Source: Monarcha castaneiventris obscurior
Taxonomy: Eukaryota; Chordata; Aves; Passeriformes; Monarchidae
DNA: 64,000 nt
Assembly (NCBI GenBank): GCA_026261815.1
Contig: JAMPIT010000493.1
Span: 10,123,501-10,187,500 of the forward strand
Direction of reading: 5' to 3'
A program made the translations under genes and the position numbers. The notes beneath the pieces are model-generated. The model was given only the letters and a program-made list of their open reading frames with translations, was not told the origin of the DNA and did not search any database. Positions 53,935 to 64,000 of this stretch are shown here, in pieces (position 1 is the stretch's first letter; the number at the start of each line of letters is the position of its first letter).

Positions 53935-54300
53935 CTAGAAGCCCTCAGCCCGCAGACCCGGAACCACGGGGTGTCTCGGGGGTGGCCCGGGGCCCGCGCT
54001 CGCCCCGCACCCGCAGCCCCGAGCCCGGGCCGGTCCCGGCGCCGCTTCCGGGTGCGCACACGTGTCCGCGGGCTGGCCCCGCCCCCCGCCCGGCACAGCC
54101 AATGGGAGCGCGGCGGGGGCGGGCCGCCCGCGGCTCTGCGGTTCGCGCGGGCGCAGCGGCCGCAAAGCGGCGCGGGCGGGCAGCTGAGGCGGGCGGGCGG
54201 CGCGGGCGGGCGGGCAGGAGGGCGGCGCGGGCGGGCGCGATAAGCTGTCAGTGCTGCTGGCTCTGTGGGGACTCCATGGTGCGGGTCCCCTGTCACCGCT
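53935..54300 (-). promoter_or_regulatory. SLC39A11: CpG-island promoter of SLC39A11
   Basis: A very CpG-dense block lies upstream of the coding start on the minus strand. Read in the gene's direction it shows an inverted CCAAT box (ATTGG, about 54101-54105), GGGGCGGGGC GC boxes, a CACGTG E-box at about 54058-54063 and an ETS-type CCGGAAG near 54048, with no TATA box. This is a typical housekeeping promoter. A non-coding first exon probably starts near 54.0 kb. CAG|GTTTGA at 53916 is a weak candidate donor. GCGGGCGG microsatellite-like runs occupy 54175-54240. Exact TSS and exon end cannot be fixed from sequence. Confidence 0.7.
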
Positions 54301-54309
54301 CTGTGCCCA

Positions 54310-54870
54310 AAAATTAATTCCTCAGGCCTTTTTTATGTGCCTTTAAACCGAGCTTGAGAGAGGAGGAAAAAAAAACCCAACGAACTTCTCAAAGTAGTTC
54401 CCTCTGCGTTCTCCCCGGCGGCGGGAGCACGGAGAGAGCGCCCTTATTTTTGCTCCTTCAGCCAGCTCTTGGGGGTTTTTTCCCTTCCCTTTTTCTCTGG
54501 CGTTTCTTGGGACTTTGGTGGTTTTTTTGGGTTTTTTTTTTCCCTTCTGGGCCGTTTCAACAACATCAGAACACATCGGGAGAACTTTTCCTGTGGCCTA
54601 AGGCCACCCCTCACACCAGCTCCGAGAGGAGGGACCACAGCTACAAGAAAACTCCAATTTTAGCCCAGGTTTTCTCCCTATAGCGAACGGCTTTACTATT
54701 TAGTATTAGTATCCTTTCCCCGTGTGTTTGTTAATAAATAGGTTTTATCTCTTTCACTTTCCTTCGAGGGAAATGTTTTTTTTCCTGGACCTGCTGAGGG
54801 GAAGCGTGGCTGTAACCTGCTTTTCTCCCAGAGGGTAAATTGCTAAATTTTTGGCCAAACCGTCACCCAC
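54310..54870. other. AT/T-rich block upstream of SLC39A11, possible LTR remnant
   Basis: This block has T-rich runs, a plus-strand AATAAA at 54733-54738 and lower GC than the CpG island on one side and the CR1 on the other. It looks like a solo LTR in plus orientation, but I could not find matching TG...CA ends or a target duplication, so the call is tentative. Confidence 0.3.
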
Positions 54871-54884
54871 TGCCACTGTCGCTG

Positions 54885-55066
54885 AATCCCAGAATTATTG
54901 AGGCTGGAAAAGCCTCCTGAGGTCACCGAGCCCGAGCTGTGCCCGATGCCCACCTTGTCCCCATCCCAGAGCTCCGAGTGCCGCCTCCAGCCCTTCCTTG
55001 GACACCTCCAGGGATGGGCACTCCAAACCTCCCTGGGCAGCCCCTGCCAGTGTTTCACAGCCCTTT
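54885..55066 (-). mobile_element. CR1 LINE 3' fragment in intergenic DNA
   Basis: AATCCCAGAATTATTGAGGC, TGGAAAAGCCTCCTGAGG and CCTTGGACACCTCCAGGGAT. Confidence 0.92.
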
Positions 55067-55667
55067 CCTTTTCCTAAATGTCCCCAAAAGTGTCGCCACA
55101 GGGCACGGGGTGGGCTGGGGGCAGAGGCAGCTCTGTCACGGATTTTTCCCCGTGCTGGCACAAGGGACAGGAACTCGCAGTGGCAGCCACAGAGCCAGGC
55201 CAGCCCTGGTGCCCCCTCCTGTGCCACGCCAGAGGAGCAGGAGGTGCCAGAAGGACAAATCCTCACGAGTTTATCTCAAACAGCCTTCGATCGGCCCCCG
55301 CTGCCCCAGCTGGGAAAGGTCAGGGCCGCCCGAAACCTCCCTGATTTAGGATTTAATCAATCTCGCCCCGTAATTGCCGCATCCCTCATTAGCTCCCGGG
55401 GCCAGGCAGATGCAGGGCGAGGTGCCAGCTGGAGGGACACGGGGACAGACACTCAGAGCTCCCCCCGGGATCCCCGGCCGGCTGTGACCCGGCAGGGCTG
55501 GCCCTGGGGCCAGCTGGGGCTGTGCCATGGGCTGGGGGTGGCCAGCAGCGATGGCCGTGCCTGGGGACGCGGGGGTGGCAGTGGGGACGGTCACGGTGGC
55601 TCTGTGCATCAGCAAAATCAACTCACAGCTCCGTTCCCCAGCGTCGTTTCTGTGTGCAGGGACCCTT

Positions 55668-55795
55668 CAATGTCACAGCCCTTCCATGTCATAGCCCTGC
55701 CTGTCCCTGCAAAATCACAGCCTTTCCATGTCCCAGCCCTTCCTGACCCCACAGTCCCAGCCCTGCCTGTCCCTTCCATGTCACAGCCCTGCATC
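55668..55795. repeat. Imperfect C-rich repeat
   Basis: CCTTCCATGTCACAGCCCTG and CCTGTCCCTGCAAAATCACAG-type phrases recur four to five times. Confidence 0.75.
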
Positions 55796-56860
55796 TCCTC
55801 CCCAGCTCAGCCCTGGGAGCTCTCACCCGGGCCCTGCCTGCTCCAGCAGGGAAGGGGGAGACCCAGAGCCTCTAAAATGCATTTTAAACAACAAAAGGGA
55901 CACAAATCCGGTGCCATCTCTCATCAAGGTGAACGAGACCTCACAAGGGGCACCTCCAGGGAGCCCTGGGGCAGCCAGGACCCAAATCCCTTGGGATTTT
56001 TTGCCACGGAACTGCCGCAGTGCTGTGTGGGGCAGAGAGGCACACCCTGCACACGGATGGCACCAGGCACTGGTGGCTGAGGCAGGGCTGGAGATGCCCC
56101 TGGGAATGACGAGTGTGTCCCTGGCTCCCCTCCGTGCAGCCTGGGCTCACGGCCGGGCTCTTTCCCAACCCAAATCCATCTGTGTCAGGCTGGGCCGGCG
56201 GCTGGAGCCAGCCTGGATGGTGAGACGAGGGAATGAGGACATCCAGGGCCGTCCCCAAGGCCGGGGTCGGGCAGCACAGGCAGGGCCAGGCGGGGTCACC
56301 GTCCCGAGCCACGGGCCAAGGTCACCTCTTTGCCACAGGGCACAAAGGAAGGGTTTTATCCTTCTGCTCCGGCTTTGGGCTCGCCCTGGGGGACGCGAGG
56401 GAGCCTCTGCCAGGCTGGGGCAGCGCGGAGCTCCAGCAGCTGCTCCGAGCAGGAGGCAGCGGGAGCAGGAGCGGATCAGCGCGTGCTGTCACCAGCCCCG
56501 ACATCTCCAGCTGGAACAAAGCCCGGCTGCCAAAGCCAGGCTGCTCAGCCCCGATTTAATGCGCAGGACCCTCCAACGAGCCAGGCACAGCGGGCAGAGC
56601 CGGGATTTCGGGCCGTGGCTGCCAAAGGCTCATTAGCGTCGGGGGCTCCGGGATATGAATCACCGGGAACGCGAGCGGCCGCTCTGGCCGAGCCCTGCCC
56701 CGGCCCCTCCAGAGATCAATAAACCAATTACGGAGGCAAATAAGAGCAGGGCGAGAAAGGGAGGGCGGGGGAGGGAGGAAGGAGCCGCCTGTGGGGAGGT
56801 CTGGAAGCAGCAGGAGCCGGCGGGGAGGGTGAAGGGGAGATCCCGCGGGATGCGGAGAGC

Positions 56861-57580
56861 GCTGGATCCCGGGGGCTGTGGATGCAACCCTGGATCCCGG
56901 GGGCTGTGGATGCAGCCCTGGATCCCGGGGGCTGTGGATGCAGCCCTGGATCCCGGGGGTTGTGGATGCTGCCCTGGATCCCGGGGGTCTGGATGCTGCC
57001 CTGGATCCCGGGGGCTGTGGATGCGGCCCTGGATCCCGGGGGGTGTGGATGCGGCCCTGGATCCCGGGGGTCTGGATGCGGCTCTGGATCCCGGGGGTCT
57101 GGATGCGGCTCTGGATCCCGGGGGTCTGGATGCGGCTCTGGATCCCGGCGGGTCTGGATGCAGCTCTGGATCCCGGCGGGTCTGGATGCAGCCCTGGATC
57201 CCGGCGGGTCTGGATGCTGCCCTGGATCCCGGCGGGTCTGGATGCGGCCCTGGATCCCGGGGGTCTGGATGCGGCCCTGGATCCCGGGGGTCTGGATGCG
57301 GCCCTGGATCCCGGGGGTCTGGATGCGGCCCTGGATCCCGGGGGCTGTGGATGCGGCCCTGGATCCCGGGGGGTGTGGATGCAGCCCTGGATCCCGGGGC
57401 TGTGGATGCAGCCCTGGATCCCGGGGCTGTGGATGCAGCCCTGGATCCCGGCGGGTCTGGATGCAGCCCTGGATCCCGGCGGGTCTGGATGCAGCCCTGG
57501 ATCCCCGCGGGTCTGGATGCAGCCCTGGATCCCGGGGCTGTGGATGCTGCCCTGGATCCCGGCGGGTCTGGCTGCTGCCC
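56861..57580. repeat. 27-28 bp minisatellite rich in GGATCC, about 26 copies
   Basis: Units of CCCTGGATCCCGGGGGTCTG followed by GATGCGG, in two or three subtypes (GGTCTGGATGC, GGCTGTGGATGC, GGCGGGTCTGG). Because many units are 27 bp, both strands show long open frames; these are artefacts. Each unit carries a BamHI site. Confidence 0.97.
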
Positions 57581-59384
57581 CGGGCGCAGGTGAAGGCGCC
57601 ATCCTCGCCATCCATCAGCGCCGCAGACGCTCCCGATTAGATCTGGCAGCCACCAGCCGGGTCCTGCCGCGCCTCGGGGTGCGGGGACACGACCCAGACT
57701 GTTTGTCTGGCTAATTAGCAGAAAGCAAAGCCTCCCTCCCAGCCCGGCCATCCCTGAAACGCGGCCAGGCCGCCTCCAGGCAGGAATCAGCAGAAGCCAC
57801 GCGGGGCTGGAGCCGGGAAGGGGAAAGGCAGGGAAAGGGCAGTGCCAGCCGAAGTGTCCCTGGGAGAGAAACACCACGCTCGTCCCTACTGGCCTTGTCC
57901 CCTCGGCCACAGGGAACAGCGGGGTCCCTCTGAGGGCAGTGCTGGCCAGGAGGGGGCTGGGGCACGGCGGCTCCAGCACGGACACGGAGCTGCTCAGGGC
58001 CGGCTCTCCAAAGAGAGATCATCATCACCGCCAAGGGATGCTCAGGGATCCCCGGGCTGGCTGCACACGGGAGCAAATCCTTCCCCTCCTGACGGCTGGG
58101 GAACAGCAGCTGCCCCCTGCACCCCTCCCAGCCCAGCCCAACAGAGCCTCCCTCACCCCTGCGAAACGCCGGAGATCTCCTGCCCCCTCTGCACGGATCC
58201 AGGAGAAAGGCCAGCTCACCCTACCCCTCCTTTGGCATCCCAGCCCCAGCTCCTTACAACACTCATTTCCAGGACAGGGGTCGAACGCGCTGTTTTCCAC
58301 AGGGACTCTTGCGGAACGGCTGGGAAAGGAGGGCAGAAAACTTGGAAGGGCTTTTGAAGCCTCTCTGTGGTCACGTAGCCCCCGTGCCCCTCTCCCGGGG
58401 GTTATTTCGGCCGTGTGGGAAGGGGCTGTGCGTTCCTCCTCTCTCCAGCCCTGCCAGTAAATTGCTTTTCAGCGCAGTGGATGCTTCCCAGGCAAAAGGA
58501 CAAAGAGGAGTTTATCTGCCAGCACCAAACCAGCTGCTGGGCACAGCGTGCCTCCGAACCAGGGACCACCCAGGGACGCGGAGCACGCTCTGCACTAGGC
58601 TTTAATTCAACCCCAAATCTAAGCAGAATGAAAGAAAAAAAAAAAATCCCTTCAAAAGGCTCAAGGATGGCTTCCTGACTTAGCCAGCTGCTGCTGCTGC
58701 CCTCCTCCTGGATGGAGATCAGCTCCGATCAGCTCCTCAATACCCACCGGGCCATCGTTTCATTAATTTTATGGGGTTTTTAATGAAGAGCAGATCTGGG
58801 TTCAGCCAGGCTGAACTGGCTGGATTCCCCCAGCTCCCTGGCCCCAGCTTCCCAGCGAGGTGGAAGCGAAAGGCAGGGAGAGGCTGGAGCCCCGATGCTG
58901 CTCAGGCAGCCCCAGCCGGCTGGAAGCGCCCCGGGATCCCTGTGCTCCCCCTGCCTCGCTGCTCCAGCCCTCCGGATCCTCTCCGGCTGCTCCAGCCCCT
59001 GCCAGCCCGGGCCGGGGGTGGGCTCGGTGCCAGGGCTCGGTGACCGAGGAACGCAGGGCAGTTCTGGGGAGGGATTCGAGGGGGCAGCGCTGGGAACGCA
59101 CACGGCGAGGCTGCTCCGAGGGAAGGGCAGGGTCAGGACGTGGCTCCTGGTCACGGGAACCAGCCAGGAGAGGATTAAAACTTGCAAAAGGTCTCAGGGC
59201 ACCAAACCCCTCTCTTGGGCCGGGCTCCCTCCTCCCCTGCTCCGTGGCAGGGCCGGGGGGGCCGGTGCAGCCACCCGGCGGCTGCCACCCCTCGGGACAC
59301 CCCAAGGGCAGCACCCCACAGATCTGATCCCCCCCTCACATCAGCCAGACATCTCCATCCCAGCCTCCCTCCTCTCCCACTATT

Positions 59385-59700
59385 ACCGGGACAATTAATT
59401 TCCACATCACCCTCAGCAGAAGCAGCTTTTTCCTGCCTCCTAAAGATTAATGAGGCTGATAACGACTCTGCCGCTGCTCCAGGACCTGATGTCTTTAGAT
59501 CCGCCTTGGGAAGTGGATGGTGAAGTGCAAACGAGAGGCTCCCGGCCGCCCTCGGCAGCCTCGGCGCGGGGCTCTTTGTTCGCAGTCACTCTTAATTTCC
59601 TGCTTTCCATTGTCTCCTGGACAAGTGATGGAGAGAGGGGCAGGAATAGAGATTATTTAATTGCTGTCGAGATCCCAAACAAATCAGAGCAGAGGTTATC
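59385..59700. promoter_or_regulatory. Candidate distal element 1-2 kb upstream of SSTR2
   Basis: Repeat-free stretch with GACAATTAATTTCC, AGATTAATGAGG, CTCTTAATTTCC and TTATTTAATTGC, between GC-rich blocks. Confidence 0.3.
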
Positions 59701-60029
59701 TGCCCCAAACCTCTCATTTTTGGTCTTCCTCCTCCAGGGAGATGCTGCGGCAGGAGCCACCTGTGCTGCACAAGTCTCCAGAGATCCCAAATATTTTGGC
59801 ATCACCTTCCAACCTCTCCCAGAGGGGAGGACCAACAAGGACCTGCCTTGGCTTGCCTCTGGAGGCAAGGTGCGAACTCCTGGGGCCAAGGCATTCCCAG
59901 TGTTCCAGGGAGGTTTGGGGACTCTCAGACACCTCTTGGGCCGCCCTCCATTGGGGTCACAGCGTGGCCATCATGCTGCTGGCACCTCCCTGCCCATCTC
60001 CTGGTGGCCCTGGAGAAGCTGAGGCCGTG

Positions 60030-60620
60030 GGGTGGCAGGGCTGGAGGCAGGGTGGGCACGGCAGGAGAGGGAACATAGGCAGGGTGGGCAGCGCAGGGTG
60101 GGCAATGCGGGTGGGCAGTGTGGGGTGGGCAGTGTGGGTATTACAGGCAGGGCAGAGTGGGCAGTGTGGGGAAGGTGGGTGGGGCAGGGTGGGCACGGCA
60201 GAGTGGGCAGCACAGGGTGGTTAGGGCAGCACAGGGTGGGCAGTGCAGGGTGAGCAGTGTGGGGAAGGTGGGCACAGCAGGGTTGGCAGCACAGGGTGGG
60301 CAGGGCACAGCAGGTTGGGCAGCGCAGGGTGGGCAGCGCAGGGCAGGACACAGCAGGGTGGGCAGCGCAGGGCAGGGCGCAGCAGGTTGGGCAGCGCAGG
60401 GTGGGCAGCGCAGGGCAGGACACAGCAGGGTGGGCAGCACACGCTGGGCAGCACAGGGCAGGACACAGCAGGGTGGGCAGCACACGCTGGGCAGCACAGG
60501 GCAGGACACAGCAGGGTGGGCAGGGCACAGCAGGTTGGCCAGCACAGGGCAGGGCGCAGCAGGGTGGGCAGCACACGCTGGGCAGCACACGCTGGGCAGC
60601 ACAGGGTGGGCAGCGCAGGA
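60030..60620. repeat. G-rich minisatellite immediately upstream of SSTR2
   Basis: Sub-units of about 14 bp (GCAGGGTGGGCAGC) form higher-order units, for example a 43-bp unit starting at 60421 and 60464 (CACAGCAGGGTGGGCAGCAC). It ends within tens of bases of the SSTR2 CpG-island core. Confidence 0.93.
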
Positions 60621-60629
60621 CGCCGCGGG

Positions 60630-60856
60630 CTGTCCCCGCCCCGGCCCCGCAGAGCCGCCCCGTGCGGGGCGGGGCGCAGCCGGTGCGCTGGTCCAGCGGC
60701 GGAGCCGCGCCGGGAGCGGGTGCGCGGAGCGGTGCGGAGCTGTGCGGGGCGGAACCGAGCGGAGCCGAGCGGGGCACGGGCGCTGCCGGCGCCTCCCCGC
60801 TGCCCCCCGGGCCGGGCCGGGCCGGGCCGGGCTGGGGCGGGCGGTGGCTGGAGCAG
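60630..60856 (+). promoter_or_regulatory. SSTR2: SSTR2 CpG-island promoter and non-coding exon 1
   Basis: A CpG-dense block with GGGGCGGGGC GC boxes and no TATA box. The exon 1 end is a strong donor, GGAGCAG|GTGAGC, at 60856/60857. (CCGGG)n at about 60806-60831 lies just before the donor. The TSS is not fixed; it is probably within 60650-60780. Vertebrate SSTR2 commonly has an untranslated first exon, which fits. Confidence 0.65.
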
Positions 60857-61297
60857 GTGAGCGGCGGGGCAGCACCGCCCGGTGCCCTCCGCAGCGGAGG
60901 GACGGGGCCGGGGGTGGGGCGCTCCCCGCCGCGAGTTCGTCGCCCACCGGAGCCGCCCGGGCTCGCGGTGCCGGTGCCGGCTCGGAGGGAAGGGGCTGCA
61001 CCCGGCGAGCGGCCGGGAGAGGAGGAGGATTTCCCCCGGTGCTCGGTGCTCCCAGGCATCGGTCGCACCCACCGGGACGCACCGGTTGGATTTGTGGAGT
61101 CGTAAAGGCTCCGGGATCGCCAGAGGCAGGAGGAGCTGCGGCGTGGCCGGGCAGGCTGCTCCGGGAGGGGGCAAGGGGAGGTGGGCTGGGGACCCCCCTC
61201 CAGAGAGCCTCTGGCAGCAGGAGGGACAGATCCTCCCCAGGAATCCCTTCATTTCTATTTACTCCCTGATTTCTAGAATCTTCTCCTCTCTCCCCAG
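60857..61297 (+). other. SSTR2: SSTR2 intron 1 (inferred, 441 nt)
   Basis: GTGAGC at 60857 to TCTCCTCTCTCCCCAG at 61297. GC-rich 5' half, then a good polypyrimidine tract. The reading frame happens to stay open across it, but it contains no recognisable coding sequence. Confidence 0.6.
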
Positions 61298-61308
61298 AGC
61301 CAGGGAAG

Positions 61309-61329
61309 ATGACATCTTGGCTCCTCTGA
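61309..61329 (+). other. Upstream ORF in the SSTR2 leader
   Basis: ATG ACA TCT TGG CTC CTC TGA: a six-codon uORF with A at -3, ending 29 nt before the SSTR2 ATG. It lies in exon 2 downstream of the inferred acceptor, so every spliced transcript would carry it. A role in translational control is inference. Confidence 0.6.
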
Positions 61330-61358
61330 GCCAGCAGTGCCCAGGGAGCAGCAGAGCC

Positions 61359-62462
61359 ATGGAGCCGCTCAATGCCACCGCCTTCTGGCTCTCCCTGGCG
61401 TCCTCCTTCGACAACTTCTCCCTGGAGGCGCCCACCAACACCTCCCAGAACGCCACGGGCCAGCACTTCGACCTGACCAGCAACGCCATCCTCACCTTCA
61501 TCTACTTCGTGGTCTGCATCGTCGGGCTGTGCGGCAACACGCTGGTCATCTACGTCATCCTCCGCTACGCCAAGATGAAAACCATCACCAACATCTACAT
61601 CCTCAACCTGGCCATCGCAGACGAGCTCTTCATGCTCGGGCTGCCCTTCCTGGCCATGCAGGTGGCCCTGGTGCACTGGCCCTTCGGCAAAGCCCTCTGC
61701 AGGATTGTCATGACGGTGGATGGCATCAACCAGTTCACCAGCATCTTCTGCCTGACGGTGATGAGCGTTGACCGGTACCTGGCTGTCGTCCATCCCATCA
61801 AATCTGCCAAGTGGAGGCGGCCCAGGACAGCCAAAATGATCAACGTGGCCGTTTGGGGCGTCTCCCTGCTGGTGATCATGCCCATCATGATTTACGCTGG
61901 GGTGCAGCACAACCACGGCAGGAGTAGCTGCACCATCATCTGGCCGGGAGAGTCGGGCGCCTGGTACACGGGGTTCATCATCTACGCCTTCATCCTGGGC
62001 TTCCTGGTGCCTCTCACCATCATCTGCCTTTGCTACCTGTTCATCATCATCAAAGTCAAGTCCTCGGGCATCAGGGTGGGCTCCTCCAAGAGGAAAAAGT
62101 CCGAGAAGAAAGTCACCAGGATGGTGTCTATCGTGGTGGCCGTCTTCATCTTCTGCTGGCTCCCCTTCTACATCTTCAACGTCTCCTCCGTGTCGGTGAT
62201 GATCGTGCCCACGCCCGTCCTCAAGGGCATGTTCGACTTCGTGGTGGTCCTCAGCTATGCCAACAGCTGTGCCAACCCCATCCTCTACGCCTTCCTGTCC
62301 GACAACTTCAAGAAGAGCTTTCAGAACGTGCTGTGCCTGGTGAAGGTCAGCGGCATGGACGAGGCCGACCGCAGCGACAGCAAGCAGGACAAATCCCGGC
62401 TCAACGAGACCACGGAGACCCAGAGGACCCTGCTCAACGGTGACCTGCAGACGAGCATCTGA
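61359..62462 (+). CDS. SSTR2: Somatostatin receptor type 2, intact single-exon coding region
   Basis: A 367-residue class A GPCR (human SSTR2 is 369) that couples to Gi/o at the plasma membrane and binds somatostatin-14/28. The start is ATG at 61359 (GCCATGG context), stop TGA at 62460-62462. N-terminal sequons are at N5, N19, N27 and N31. Landmarks: GN in TM1 (N60), D88 in TM2, C114 for the disulphide, D121 and Q125 in TM3 (ligand pocket), DRY at 138-140, FCWLPFY in TM6, NPILY in TM7, a Cys after helix 8 (NVLCLVK), a Ser/Thr-rich tail and a C-terminal QTSI PDZ ligand. The tail and TM regions match SSTR2 rather than SSTR1/3/4/5. Next to SLC39A11, this is the expected vertebrate order. Extracellular loop 2 is one residue shorter than in human. 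Confidence 0.99.
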   Translation: MEPLNATAFWLSLASSFDNFSLEAPTNTSQNATGQHFDLTSNAILTFIYFVVCIVGLCGNTLVIYVILRYAKMKTITNIYILNLAIADELFMLGLPFLAMQVALVHWPFGKALCRIVMTVDGINQFTSIFCLTVMSVDRYLAVVHPIKSAKWRRPRTAKMINVAVWGVSLLVIMPIMIYAGVQHNHGRSSCTIIWPGESGAWYTGFIIYAFILGFLVPLTIICLCYLFIIIKVKSSGIRVGSSKRKKSEKKVTRMVSIVVAVFIFCWLPFYIFNVSSVSVMIVPTPVLKGMFDFVVVLSYANSCANPILYAFLSDNFKKSFQNVLCLVKVSGMDEADRSDSKQDKSRLNETTETQRTLLNGDLQTSI

Positions 62463-64000
62463 GGGGACAGCGGGCTTGGTCCCTCCCGCGCCCTCCTCTC
62501 CCCGCTGGCTCCCGGCTGCAGCACGGGGGTGGCACCTCGGAGTCGGGGCAGGAAGGCCACCGGAGGGGACGGCTGCGAGCACCCGACGGCCGCGGCGCTT
62601 CTCGGCTGGGCTCCCCTCTGCTGGGTTGGCTTTCGAGCGCTGGGAAGGAGATGGATCAGGAGGAGCTGCCTCGCCAGGAAAACAAAGACAACTCGCGGCG
62701 ACGCGGTGCGTTTCGACACCCAAGTGCCACGGCGGGCACAGGTACGGCCGGGGCGGCTCTGCCGGGTCCCCCGTGCCACCCTCGGGGCCCGCTGGCTGTG
62801 GGGCTCTGCCCCACGGCGGGTGTGTGCGCCTGGACTCACGGGGGGACCGCAGGAGGAGCCGAGGGCACGGGTGTGTGAGCAGCACCGAGCTGGCGGGAGC
62901 TCCCGGCGAGTCTCCCTCCCGAGGACACCGGGATGGTCGGGATTGCGTTTTCCCCAGGTTATTCGTGACTCCAGCGCCTGCCCCGCAGCCTCCCGGCGCT
63001 GTGTGACTGCCGCAGCCGCCCTGCCCGGAGGGGACACGCCGCGATGGAGGTGACTTCCCCACGGGAAGCAGCTCTGCCCCCGCAGCAACCCCTCCGCTCC
63101 CCAGCCCTGCCTTGTCCCGCTGCCGGAGAGCCCTTTCCCGGCCCCTGCCGTGGCGTCACCTGCCCGCAGATTTTCTCCACGGATGGAGAATTTTCCCCTT
63201 TTCCCTCGCCGGTAGCCGCTGCCCCTCCCAGCGCCCGCATCTGCCGGCGGCCGGTCCCACGCTGCGCCCGCAGCCGCGATCGCTGCTCCGGGAACGAGCG
63301 CCCGGCTCCGCTCCCTGCTGGGAAACCCTTGGAAGTGTTTGAGCAGCGGGGACACATTGGAGAAGCCCGGCACGGGCACCTCCCGCCGCACCCGGCTGAG
63401 ATCGGGGTTTGTCCGGCCACGGCTCCGAGGATCTCTGGGGTGAAACCTCCCTGCTCCTTCCAGGCAAGTCACGCTGGAGGCAGGGCTGGCGGAGAGGATG
63501 GGGACGGGAAGGGGGTGCTGGGGACTCGGCCCCCACCCTCGCCCGAGCCGAAGGCACCGGGCAGAGCGGACAACAGGGCTCGCAGCGGCTGGGGGTGAGG
63601 AAGAGCAGGGCAGCACGGATCCATCCCCCTGGGTCCTGCACAGCGTGAGGGGTGGCGGGGCTGGCCCCACATCCGCAGTGTTTGGCTTCTCAAGACTGTC
63701 CTGGAGCGCTCTGCCCTGTCCCTGTCCCGGTCCCTGTCCCTGTCCCGGTCCCTGTCCCGGTCCCTGTCCCTGTCCCTGCCAGCCCAGCACAGACCGGGGC
63801 TCTGCAGCCCTGACCCCCCAGCAAAGCCCCTCCTTGGCCAGCGCCCCGGGAGCTCGGGGGAAAGCCCAGGGGAGAGGGAGAAGTGCCGGCTTCCTGCCGG
63901 AGCCCCCGGAGCAGCTGCTGTGCCAGAGGCCGGATCTGCTCACAGGCTGCTGCTGCAGACCCGAGCCGTGGGAACGTGGGGGGTTAGGGGGGGAAGCAGC
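62463..64000 (+). other. SSTR2: SSTR2 3' UTR and downstream sequence
   Basis: GC-rich sequence with no AATAAA or ATTAAA that I can find up to the window edge, so the polyadenylation site probably lies outside. It includes a short repeat at 63716-63779. No other gene seen. Confidence 0.5.
63716..63779. repeat. Hexanucleotide repeat (CCTGTC/CCGGTC)
   Basis: About ten units of CCCTGT or CCCGGT in alternation. Confidence 0.95.

Larger units (their letters stand above)
55067..60629. other. Intergenic region between SLC39A11 and SSTR2
   Basis: Both promoters face away from this stretch. It contains an imperfect repeat (55668-55795), a 27-28 bp minisatellite (56861-57580), AT-richer islands (55345-55400, 56535-56765, 58720-58790, 59385-59700) and a G-rich minisatellite (60030-60620) ahead of SSTR2. 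No coding exon was recognised. Confidence 0.75.

Noticed and set aside
53296..53940. Proline-rich open frames as a secreted or structural protein
   Set aside because: Composition artefact of the C-rich repeat in the SLC39A11 5'-UTR intron; all three plus frames look similarly open.
56655..57985. Several 250-440 codon open frames on both strands
   Set aside because: They coincide with the 27-bp minisatellite, whose period is a multiple of three, so frames stay open by default.
61359..62462. Assignment to SSTR5 or SSTR3 instead of SSTR2
   Set aside because: The C-terminal tail and TM segments match SSTR2, and SLC39A11 is the expected SSTR2 neighbour.
60141..63062. A 973-codon minus-strand open frame antisense to SSTR2
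   Set aside because: It runs through the G-rich minisatellite and opposite the SSTR2 coding region; high GC removes stops. No domain or homology recognised.

Overview
This is a vertebrate nuclear window, almost certainly from a bird. It holds about twenty fragments of CR1 LINE 3' ends, is GC-rich with compact introns and many minisatellites, and carries a betaretrovirus-like (ERVK-type) endogenous retrovirus fragment. A songbird is plausible but not proven. The gene pair SLC39A11 and SSTR2 matches the known vertebrate neighbourhood (human 17q; I recall chicken chromosome 18 as the avian counterpart).

Layout. The minus strand from about 54.2 kb to the left edge is the 5' two thirds of SLC39A11 (ZIP11, a zinc transporter). 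A CpG-island promoter lies near 54.0-54.3 kb. Six coding exons follow at 52828-52721, 51481-51443, 47031-46873, 34373-34235, 16956-16783 and 5454-5385. They join in frame into 229 complete codons covering TM1 to TM4, including the HNxPEG metal-binding motif, whose Glu codon is split by the last intron seen here. The remaining exons (TM5 onward) lie beyond position 1. The plus strand at 60.6-62.5 kb is SSTR2 (somatostatin receptor 2): a non-coding first exon in a CpG island, a roughly 440-nt intron, and an intact single-exon 367-codon reading frame. The two genes are divergent, with about 6.5 kb between their promoters.

Everything else is intronic or intergenic: CR1 fragments (16 of 19 inside the gene lie in the SLC39A11 sense direction), tandem repeats, one retroviral fragment, one 363-bp duplication and several AT-rich islands that look like candidate conserved non-coding elements.

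The most interesting observations are: (1) a perfect 86-bp inverted repeat made from a retroviral LTR end, which would form a long hairpin in SLC39A11 intron 3; (2) a 41-bp tandem array that multiplies the 5' splice site of SLC39A11 coding exon 3; (3) tandem repeats abutting the donors of coding exons 1, 2 and 3; (4) a GC-AG intron after coding exon 4, supported by reading-frame continuity; (5) a short upstream ORF in the SSTR2 leader. I found no evidence of an entirely new multi-gene system. Long open frames elsewhere are by-products of tandem repeats and high GC.
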